From Harmonia axyridis (lineage: Eukaryota; Arthropoda; Insecta; Coleoptera; Coccinellidae), in NCBI RefSeq assembly GCF_914767665.1, contig NC_059505.1:31989506-32053505 (forward strand): a stretch of 64,000 nucleotides of DNA. The letters are read 5' to 3'. Shown here one piece after another: positions 54,722-64,000 of the stretch; positions within the stretch are counted from its first letter, which is position 1; every line of letters begins with the position of its first letter. The notes beneath the pieces were generated by a model. The model was not told the DNA's origin. It saw only the letters and a program-made list of their open reading frames with translations, and did no database searches. Position numbers and translations under genes: made by a program.

Positions 54722-55599
54722 TACTTGCTTGATCTCTGAAGTATTCCTGTAGGCTTTCTATCTAGGCCATTATTATTATTATATGGTCGATTTCTGAAAA
54801 TAGCAGAATTTTTAATTTCCGCTATAGTATATAAGAACGTAGGATTTGCGATATTTTCATCATTTTTAAGATTTTTCAACAGTTGATAAACCAATCAATT
54901 GACATCCTTTTCAAAAATTGCAGTCATCGCGGCAAAATAATAGTGCCGTTTTTTATAAATCAATTTATTCAAATTACCACTATAGTGTTATGGCAACACT
55001 ATAAATCTAAAACCTAACATAAAGTCTAAAAAAATATTGCTCTTTGTATATCAAAATTCCGATTTCAAGAGAATAAAAACTAGAATTTCATTTCTCTTTC
55101 CTTGGAAGAAAAACAGGCAAAAACCTTTTCACTCACCTTCTTTACGACTGAAAAGAAGCGGATGTAAGGATAATGTCATGTATGTTCCCTATCCTTCTCA
55201 TAAATTTTCGACACAGGAAAGTTTTAAGAACCTGGTTTAGGTGAACGCTTGAGGGGTAAGAAGGCTGGCTTATTGTTGTGGGCTTCAGAGGGTATCAGGT
55301 TCATAGAAGTGAGAAATATGAAGTGTCCATAAAAAGGATGTAGATGTATTTTGGTTTACAGCAATGAATACTTGATTGAATTCGGTATAGTTTTTCATAA
55401 GACGAAAATATCATGTATGTTGTTCGAGTGCTTTTGAAAATTCATTTAAGTAATCTTCTTTCTGTATTCCAGTATCGTAATGAGTTCATTACAGTTCTAA
55501 AAACAGTGCTGTAGTGAACTCATTACAGCTTCGTTCTCAGTTATATTTTTCGTTTTGTGGTTGCCTATAATAAATAAAAACGGCTGACACTTGTTAATG
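54722..55599. other. Intergenic DNA with one hairpin
   Basis: No gene. At 55474-55526 an inverted repeat TAATGAGTTCATTACAG / CTGTAGTGAACTCATTA surrounds a 14-base loop, a possible tiny MITE. Confidence 0.4.
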
Positions 55600-55888
55600 A
55601 ATGAAGAAAAAGAAAAAGAAGTACCATTTCCAAGTGTATAAATAACTCGAGATATTACTTATCTGGTTAATGTTTCGACAAAATGCCATCCACATAACCA
55701 TTGTCAAACAGAAGATTTCCACGTTATTACGTAGGAATCAAAATTGAAAGTTACCCAAGGAGAATGCACGCCATCGAAGGAGAGTAGCGATATACCGGTT
55801 TCACCCTTGTCAGGGATCATCAAGTAATAACTTAAGATATTTATACACTTGGGAATCGTTCTTCTTTTTTTCTTCGTTGCCTATACTG
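55600..55888. mobile_element. Small MITE-like element (~290 bp)
   Basis: Terminal inverted repeats of about 57 bases: gaagaaaaagaaaaagaagt with ccaagtgtataaata on the left, reversed on the right (ttatacacttgggaatcgtt, cttctttttttcttcg). The interior has no frame. The ends are Lys/Arg-codon-like AAG runs, so the outermost part of the match may be low complexity. Confidence 0.6.
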
Positions 55889-58323
55889 ACACCCAATCCA
55901 TTAAAATTTTGACAAACTTCAATAATTGTCAATGTAATATAATGTGGATATAATGAAATCATTTGTAACATTATTCACATTTCTCTTGAGTCTGGTGGTG
56001 TTAAATCGATTTCGTCAGACATAATACACGAATTCAATGCACACCAACTGCCAAGATATAATTCAGAAGTCACTAGGATATATAATCTCATTTAATTTCG
56101 TCAATATTTCACAAATCTTGACTGAAATAGAGAAAATATCGTCTAATACTCGTTGCAAAAGGCAATTCCATCACTCATACGAATTCCGCATTCGTGTTGC
56201 GCATTCGTGTTGGAATAGGAGCCTATTCTGCATATAGAATATACTATTACATAAGGCTGGATAATTAAGGTGAAAATCCTAGAGACTGGAATTCGGTGGG
56301 AATTATGAAACATCCCATCCCAAATCAATTATAAAGATGACAAACCTCCAGCATCATGTTTTTTTTAGCTGAATAAATTGTTTTTTTCTATATAAGGAGA
56401 CAGCCATTTAGCTAAATTTGGAGCCACTCTGTCTGTCTTTTTAGCTGCATGAGAAGCTTCCATGGAAATCATATAAAAAAACATTCCATAAAATTATATA
56501 TTTATAATGATAAAAATTCATTCAAACAATAGATCTGTCGTGTATTATTATTTAAAGTTCTCATACCCTTAACTAAGCACCTCACATGGAAACAAAACAT
56601 TAAATTAATTGTTATTGATGACTTATCGATTTCTGATCTAACGAGTATCTCATCTGATCGACAAAGGATCAAGAGGAAACCAATATCACGCTCTCGCCAA
56701 GAAAACTGAAGGGAAACCTATTATTGTATTGTATCATCACAAACAACCGCATCAATCCAGGCAACCTGGGATTCGTTCGTTTCAAATTGTCGGAGATATT
56801 TCAGAAGATTGCAGGGCCATCAATTCCACACGAGAAAGAGAAATAGAGGGGCACACACACACAGAACTAGGACTAATGGATCTGACTCACATCAAAGAAA
56901 CCGCGCTAGTACGATTTCTTTTTGCGGAACACGCTTCCGTCAGCTGTTTCCTTCCATATTTTCAGCATTACATGGGGCGAAGCACACACACATTCTATTC
57001 CATATCGGCGAGGAAATGATACTACGTAACGACTTTTTAATGTGTTTTGAATCGGAATCAAGTTGCTCCGACGGAAAAATTCTCGATGGATCACACGCTG
57101 GTCTTTATCGGGATTTAAAAGGGGTAGGATAAATATTTATGGGGGTGGATTCTGCTGGTTGGAAGTTCTGGGGTTACTTATAGAATTGTAATTCTCTTGA
57201 CATGAAATTTTCCATCTTATGTTTGGGAATTATTGTTTTAAAAATGCATTTCATACCATTTCATAGCCTGAATGATTTTGTAATGAATTTTTAAGTAAAT
57301 AGTTGAGAAAATATTAATATTTTATGAAAATCGTCTTACAGTGCTGCCTTCTACTTATTTGTTAAAAAAAAAGATAATGAAATGAATGTACAATTTCGAA
57401 TACCGTACAAAGTTTGGTCATCGCAGGAGCACCATAGGGGAAATGAATGGGTACCAAAGTTTGACTGGCGCAAAATTTCTCCGATAATGTTCATTGATCA
57501 CTCATCAGATCCCAGGAGAGGAGAAGCAGAATATCGAAAACAAAATGAGGAAGGCACTGGCAGGAAGTCGGGATTTTTTGAACGTTAGTTCATTCATGCC
57601 TTGAAGATGCCTTGAAGATCACATATACCTATGTGGTCTCCAAGGATGCAATTGGTGCATGAATTAATGAGGGCTTAAAAGTTCCGGACTTCACGTTAAT
57701 GTTTTCCTCTATTTCTTGTGTATAAAATTCCTAATCACTCTATTATGCGCATTCGCCATTTTGTACCCGAAAGATGAAAAATTCACTTTCAAGAAGAGAG
57801 AGTTGTGGATTTAATATTCATACAAATTGTAGCATCTTATATCAAATAAAAAAATCGTTCGTGTCCAGAAAAAAAAAATATTAGAAAATTTGATTTTTCG
57901 AGAAATAAAACTAGTTGAATAAAAGTCATGCCTTCTTCACGAATTGTTTTTGAATTATGTTGCCTTGTAGATGTATTATATCAAGTTGGGGAAAAAAGTA
58001 AATTTGTATTTCGCGCCTTTTTTTAACTAAGTTTATTTCCTGCTTTTCTCCGCTTTTTTGAAAGTATTGCGCTTCATCAGTTAAGTAGTTAAGAGTATGG
58101 ACTCCTCAAAGGATGAAATTCTTCATATTTCATATTTTTACTACCTGAAAATGAAATAAGCATCATAAGTGACCAAAAATATTAGCGATGTAAACAGGGG
58201 GGCCAATACTCTGGTTGGTGTTGCATAACACTGGCTCGTGCAATTCCGTTGTAGTATGGTGGAGTTAAATGCACCTGGTGCAGCGTGCTCTGGTAGGCCT
58301 GTCATCGAAAAAGTCGATGGAAT
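55889..58323. other. Intergenic DNA, nothing assigned
   Basis: Overlapping frames at 56729-57132 (96 and 107 codons) cross two (AC)n runs at 56853-56863 and 56983-56991 and have no motif or splice pattern. The frame at 57382-57588 is also without motif. A word at 57640-57665 (ctccaaggatgcaattggtgc) recurs in altered form at 34735-34765. Confidence 0.35.
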
Positions 58324-58755
58324 TGTGGCGACAAAAAACAATTAGACATAAAGTATATGTCCAGCCAAAATTGTCGTCACAATGCTTGATATAAATGTAC
58401 ACCTACATTTTTTTAACAATGATCTTTCGTGATACTTGTGCATATAGCTTTCTCATTCATAGGGTTCTCAAAAAGATACAATAGATGATGTCTTTCCCCT
58501 ACTCCAATTAGTGTCCTGGCACCATGATTCCATTGCGCAGGCATACAACTCAGAGAATAAGAAAAGGAAGAAGAAATTTACGGTGTACAATATGATTTTA
58601 TGTTTGTAATCCAGGTATAAAACTGGGAAGGGGAGTTCAGTGAAGTAAGTTACGAGGTGATGACCAGTTCAAGGATTTTTCCAAGTGCTGTAGCACAATA
58701 TAGTTCTCGTCTGTAATCCATCTGTGTTTTAATAATCTCCACGAAAATGCGATAC
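58324..58755 (+). mobile_element. Solo-LTR-like repeat, copy 2
   Basis: Opposite-orientation partner of 37895-38341. It begins TGTGGCGACAAAAAACAATT and ends near ATGCGATA, where the other copy has a TGACA end. Inside it has a conserved aacttgggaaggggagttcag-like block (58622-58640) and a GTATAAAACTGG word at 58614-58625 that could be a TATA box. No flanking coding region of a retroelement is visible. Confidence 0.6.
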
Positions 58756-58904
58756 CCCTGAAAATTATAGTAACTATCGAGATATGTCAAAATGTTAGCA
58801 GTCGTACCGTCGCCCTGAGCTGAACATCTATCAAAACATCGTTTTGAAACATTTACAAAAAAATCTCAGTGCTTGAGTGTCACACTTTCTGACTCCATTA
58901 GACG

Positions 58905-59285
58905 AATTTCCATCTATGAATCGCTGTTGAATCGCAACTGAATCGACCCATTTCTGGAGCGGATGGTAACTGGAGACTGACACTCACGACAATGTAAAGC
59001 GACAGAGGTCGTTGTCGATAGCTCACGAAGCGGCCTAGGCTTTGACGAAGCCATGATTGACGTCCAGTAAGGTGTTGATGTGTGTTTGCTGGTATTGGCA
59101 AGGAATACTCTACTAATTCTGCCCTCGACTGTTCGAAGCTGGCGATCGAACATAAGTGGCCAACATTGGTGAATAGGAGAGAAATTGTGTTTCATCAGGA
59201 TAACGTCAATCTGTACACATCTTTGATGACAAGCTGAAAGCTCCGAGAGCTTGGATTTGCACATTTGGATTTTCATAAGCAACAA
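58905..59285 (+). pseudogene. Mariner family B fragment
   Basis: The start gaatttccatctatgaatcg corresponds to the block at 6008 and 39360 of the other family B copies (FPSANRC...). Later frames read NRREIVFHQDNVNLYTSLM (59178-59232), the HQDNARPH-type second catalytic block with the Asp kept. N-terminal and C-terminal regions are missing. Confidence 0.75.
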
Positions 59286-59397
59286 GTTTTCTAACAGAAA
59301 ACTTTTTATAAAGTATTGAAATAAAGAAAAAATATGAAATTACCTCATCCCCTATGATTCAACAGGAATGGATCAAAATTGAGGTTAAATCTGAACT

Positions 59398-60208
59398 AGG
59401 TATTAATCAAGCCAAGTAACTTGACATTTTAACAAACTACATGACTTGAAATCAAGGTCGTGAAAAATTACATACTTGAGCTTGACTTGACTTGATTTTA
59501 GATATTTATTGCTTGACTTGATATCAAGCCACTTGATATTACTTGAGCTTGATATGTACGCGTCGCACGGCATATATTTCTGCAATTTCGTACTAGCTCA
59601 GACTAAATAAGGGAATTCCTCGAGCGCCGAGAGACTGAAGCATTCGCCAGGATGACTTCATAAGTAGCTTTCTCATATTTCTATGAAATCTATTCGTAGA
59701 TTTTGGTAGTTCCAGAAATATCTTTCCAAACTTGGCCAAAATGGCCAAGAATTTTTATCAACGCCAGCATCTTCAGCTTCTGTTGGCAGACAATTTTCCA
59801 GAGCTGGTCTTACAGTTACAGAAACCCGCTTTAGGTTAGGCGACATATCTATGAGATGCCTCATGTGTCATAGATCCTGGATGGAGAATTATGAAATCAA
59901 ACAAAACCTGGAGGTTTCCCAATATTAAGAAACATTTTTCATTGTTATGATTTATAGTGATTTAATTTATGTTTCTATTTCAAAAAAGTTGATATTTTCG
60001 GTTCTTTTATGCAATAAATTTAATAAATGAAAGTGTCCTGTGCAAGGTTCCTTCTCATTTCCTCATTTTTATTGATGTGACACAACACAATAAAAATGCT
60101 AAAAATCAAGTAGCTTGATGTGATTCAAGTACTTGATAAATAAATACTTGACTTGAGTTTGAAAAACTACTACTTGACTTGAAATCAAGTCAATCTCCCG
60201 TGAATACC
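59398..60208 (+). mobile_element. hAT transposon remnant, copy 2
   Basis: The ends read AGGTATTAATCAAG and, reversed, AGGTATTCACGGGAGATTG. Subterminal zones are packed with TACTTGACTTGA-like words. The interior retains a better hAT C-terminus than copy 1: frames give FQKYLSKLGQNGQEFLSTPA and SSASVGRQFSRAGLTVTETR then FRLGDISMRCLMC (59705-59870), the hAT dimerisation region. All upstream transposase parts are absent in both copies, so they derive from the same deleted source. Confidence 0.8.
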
Positions 60209-61572
60209 TTATCGGAACACAGTCGATGCAATAAAAAACCGAACGTCTTTCATTCCTTGATTATAAAATAAACTACCCTCCTTTATCCCCTATCTATCTA
60301 GTGGCATTTGTCCCTATTGATGCTCACCTGATTCGCTTCCTATGAAACCCCAATAAACCGTTCTCATTTCAGTTTCACCTTCTCTCCTGAATATCGAATG
60401 ATCCAAAAGGCCGAATTCAATATCGCTAAGGCTGAGCTGAGAAGGACATGTTTCTGTTCAAAAAAAAAAAGGGCCGAAACGGATTCAATCTCGTACTTGC
60501 TAACAATTCTATGTGAATTGTAATCCGGGTCACAGCTGATGTGAACAGAATCGGAAGGTTTGCTTCGTTGTTTCCTGAACTGATGGAAGTGTATTGTGAG
60601 GAGATTGAATATGTCTACGTCTGAGTTATGTTAAGTTTTTCAGTGCTCGTTTGCCGGATAGATCGATCTATCATTTCTTCACAATGAATTTTGAGCCGGA
60701 AATGATCTCAAGCAACTTCGACTATGATATCAAATTGAAGAATGTCCCTCTGCTAGTCTGACCTTAAACACGATCGAAAAGATCTAAAAAACTTGAAATG
60801 TTCAAGGTAGTTTAATTCCAAAACTCCAGATTGGAACGAGATAAAAATTTGTATTTGAATATGATAGGACCACTTGAAGTGGTGCGAAATTTTATGTTGA
60901 TTTCATAACCATAATAAATTCAAAAAGAATATCTAAAACATGTACCCAATTTTTTCATGACCATAAAAACAGCGGTATTCAGATATTAGGTGCTGATATG
61001 AAATAATCAAGCTCCATGCAAAATTTCATGCTGATCACTTCTTCAGAACCTCAAAAAATTCAAGAAGAATATTGGAAAATAAATATCTTTATGTTATTTC
61101 CGTGATTACGAATCTGATCGGGGTGAAATTTGTGTCACTCTCTTCTGAACTAGACCTGTTCATCATACTTTCTTAGGTTATGATATTGTCAAATTTTGTA
61201 AAAAAAAATTGTAGAATTTTTCTTATTCCAACTTTATCCCCCTTTATATTATCTTTTTATAAGATGCTTGAAAAAAGGGTATTCAAATTTCATATGGTGC
61301 TCTTCACTTCAGTTCCTTTTTCGAAAAATAGTAAATATTTCTTATCCATAATTTCAATGAATCTTCTTTGAAAGTAAATCACATTCGAGACATTGATGAA
61401 AAGGAACAAATTATCATATCGTTGTCCTATAATATTAGTATAAATTTTATAGTTCTCCTCGAATGAGCTTTTAAGTATAAGCTGTTTCAAGGAAAAGTAG
61501 TGTTTTCGTAATGTGGTGATGAAATTTGTGGAGCCTTTGTTTGTGCATCTAGTGAATATATAGTATATTATA
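60209..61572. other. Intergenic DNA, nothing recognised
   Basis: No gene and no repeat structure. Small frames have no motif. Confidence 0.35.
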
Positions 61573-62244
61573 CAGGGTGGCCATTTGAAAACGAAACAGA
61601 CGAGATTACAGACGAAATAAAGTTTCTCGATAGAAATGCTCGGACAGGTCGATTTCTGTTTCGAGGGGGACAACTTAAGATGTAGGTTACGGACGCATAG
61701 CGCTTCAACCCTTGCTGCTATAACCCCCACCCCCAATTTTTGAATAGGGAAGATGGGGTGAGTGATACCTCAATTTAAAGGTATTTTTATACTGATTTCA
61801 GCACAGTAATTGTTTTTTCATTTTATGCATTAGTTCTCGAAATATTCATGCGTTAGTTAGTTAGAAAGGAAGCCACAGTCATGGTTGTTTTGAAGCTCAA
61901 AATGTCGATTTTTCACAAAACACTACCAGTGCCATGAAAACACCACTTCATTTTCAAATACTTAGTTAAGAATATTTCGAGAACTAATGCATAAAATGAA
62001 AAAACAATTACTGTGCTGAAATCAGTATAAAAATACCTTTCAAATGAGGTATCACTCACCCCATCTTCCCTATTCAAAATTTGGGGGTGAGGGTTGTGGA
62101 AGCAAGGGTTGAAGCGCTATGCGTCCGTAACCTACATCTTAAGTTGTCCCCCTCGAAACATAAATCGACCTGTCCGAGCATTTCTATCGAAAAACTTTAT
62201 TTCGTCTGTAATCTCGTCTGTTTCGTTTTCAAATGGTCACCCTG
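61573..62244. mobile_element. Young non-autonomous TIR element (672 bp)
   Basis: The left end CAGGGTGGCCATTTGAAAAC and reversed right end CAGGGTGACCATTTGAAAAC begin arms of about 275 bases that differ at only a handful of sites (for example gctgctataacccc against cttccacaaccctc). TATA flanks both ends. The 120-base centre has no frame. The caccccatcttccctattca block links it to the older fragments at 3100-3330 and 37640-37855. Confidence 0.92.
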
Positions 62245-64000
62245 TATATTTATATTAGAAGATAGAGACTGATGTATACAATGCCTATACGGCGCGTTGA
62301 TTTTTGTATAGCGTGTTTGGATTTGAATATAGAAGATTATCCAAACTTTAATTTCCAAAATTTAGCGAACTGATGTTCATATCCTGTTTATCAGTGGTCC
62401 ATTTCAGATATAACGTTTCGGAGAGTAATCCATTTTGAATTTATGATCAGAAATAAATTACAATAGGATTCACCAGAATTCTTCAATATCAAATATTTCG
62501 AGTGATTAATATTGAAAAATACTTGTAACGCAAAATATCTCCATATTTTTGGAGTAGGGGTTCATATGGAGGCTCTCTTCCGCATTCATAAACCGAAAAA
62601 GTATGGAAAAATGTTTTTATTGGAAAAACAATGTAGGGATCTGTCCAGGAAAAAAACTGAGCAACATATGTGACCGAAAATAATGTCGTACCCAAGCAAT
62701 GAAGTTGGATATCAATATCTGCCCCAACTAAAGATATGAAGGATCGCACCACCGTTCAAGACGCTGTATAATTTGACGGTAAATGATTGTGATTCTGTGA
62801 TAATATCAACCGGATGGCCAACCGTTCGACCCATGAACTTGAATCTATGTTATCGTTCTTCTTCTTCTCAAAAGGGACTTCGAATACAATTTAAACTGCT
62901 TAATCTCTCATGTAATTGCTTTTTTTGCAGACTTAAATGTCTTTTGATTTCGATGCAAAGTATATTCTCAAAGAAGATAAACTGAAGTCCAATCAAGAGA
63001 ATTTTACTTTCTTTCCTCTATTCGCAAGTAATGACCCTCTTTGCAATTAAACTTCGATTTGACTGAGACCATTGTATTCCTTGGATTCGACACTTCAAAT
63101 ACAGAAAAATTCAATTGGAATTTTCTATTTTCTTGCTTCCATCATTAACGTAAACTTTCGCATATAATATTGTCTTTAGGATCGAAACAATTAAGGAGTC
63201 GTTCTAGAATTTTTCTCCTGATTGCAAATCTTTATCGTTTTCTATTGATGAAATTCTCGCGTGAGAAGTTCTTCTCAACCTATCTAATCAGAATTATCAA
63301 GGATGGAGAATAAGGAAATTTTTCAATAAAGTAATTTCCATTTTTATTATTCAAAGTCTGCACAACTATTCACTAAATGGAACTGGCATCGTCCACAACA
63401 CAATTGCGGTTGTGGTTCAATCTTCAGCACACATTTCAAAACCTCTTTTTTAACCAAATTCATAGATTCGCAGATTCATAAAAGTACAGAATAAAGTATA
63501 GCGAGTGTAGGCAACCCCAAGATACACAAACTTGCTTTTACTATATTATATTCACTTCCGCATTTTTTCCTTTCTCTCTTTCCTCTCGAACGAAGAGCTT
63601 GAAATCAACGCCGAATAAACCAAAATGAATTATTCTCATGGGAAAGTTCCTTCCGGTAATAAGATCCCCAAAATAAATCCTGCAGGTTTTCGTAGATAGC
63701 GTGGGTGTTCCCACAGTAATCCTCACTTATTCGAGTCATTTGGCACAGCCTTCTGCAACTGAAACTACTCTTCCCAATTTCCTTTCTTTCAACTCCCAGA
63801 TTGAAGGAAGAAACTTTCGGGTTCTGAGTTCATTGGGGAGAAGGAAGACATAATTGTAGAGATTTGGCTTTGGAGATGAGAACGAAAATTTATTCACATA
63901 ATTTGATATATTGATCTGCAAGCAATACTTCACTCAATAAGTGTTTTTCTTGAAATTTCGACTTTATTCATCAACATAGTCACTTTGAAGAATGACACAT
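62245..64000. other. Intergenic DNA to the window edge, nothing recognised
   Basis: Frames at 62489-62752, 62773-62985, 63541-63726 and 63736-63933 lack motifs. A tract of somewhat higher GC at 63540-63880 could be part of an exon or UTR, but I cannot show it. Confidence 0.35.

Noticed and set aside
56729..57132. Two overlapping frames of 96 and 107 codons
   Set aside because: They cross (AC)n runs, overlap in different frames, and show no recognisable domain.
58141..58341. 66-codon minus-strand frame beside the LTR-like repeat as retroelement coding remnant
   Set aside because: No gag, protease, RT or integrase motif is visible in any frame there.
1..64000. CRISPR array, operon or phage-like organisation
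   Set aside because: Repeats lack regular spacers, and splice-type signals, Pol III genes and transposon types are eukaryotic.

Overview
The window is animal nuclear DNA, AT-rich by eye, and almost certainly from an insect. Evidence for this is an epsilon-class-like glutathione S-transferase gene, intron-containing tRNA-Tyr genes, and a dense load of Tc1/mariner, hAT, non-LTR and LTR transposon debris of insect type. A beetle is my guess, but nothing in the window proves the order. There are no operons, ribosome binding sites or CRISPR arrays. Host genes are sparse: three tandem tRNA-Tyr genes (662-1091, minus strand), one uninterrupted GST gene (14813-15493), and one candidate 48-base micro-exon (48480-48527).

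Layout. 1-2.1 kb: tRNA-Tyr cluster. 2.1-4.3 kb: a large inverted repeat whose arms carry a first-exon-like fragment pointing outward. 5.6-7.3 kb: mariner and LINE debris. 9.7-12.4 kb: a 5'-truncated LINE split by a nearly intact Tc1-like transposon (10272-11855). 13.2-14.1 kb: a decayed Tc1/mariner-type element into which a tRNA-derived SINE has inserted; the SINE ends in a well-formed hammerhead ribozyme (minus strand, 13966-13891). 14.8-15.7 kb: GST and a duplicated GST tail. 16.2-20.4 kb: two internally deleted copies of one mariner family flank a 1.8-kb Tc1-like element. 23.7-28.4 kb: an apparently complete non-LTR retrotransposon with both ORFs open. 29.4-30.9 kb: another LINE split by a hAT remnant. 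37.9-39.9 kb: a solo-LTR-like repeat and a mariner relic. 40.9-45.2 kb: two foldback-like elements, one with a mariner in its middle. 45.7-47.9 kb and 51.1-52.8 kb: two unrelated long-period tandem arrays. 48.8-50.5 kb: nested Tc1-like and mariner relics. 53.2-54.7 kb: a 1.56-kb near-perfect foldback. 55.6-62.2 kb: MITEs, a second LTR, a mariner relic, a second hAT relic and a young TIR element.

The elements interact mainly by nesting: Tc1 into LINE, SINE into Tc1/mariner, hAT into LINE, mariner into Tc1-like, mariner into foldback. This gives a relative order of insertion. The most interesting item is the SINE: a Pol III promoter (A and B boxes) drives an RNA that folds into a hammerhead with a possible nine-base-pair loop-loop contact, and a possible target-site duplication overlaps the ribozyme's 3' catalytic segment. 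All identifications come from reading the sequence and recalled family motifs; no database search was run.
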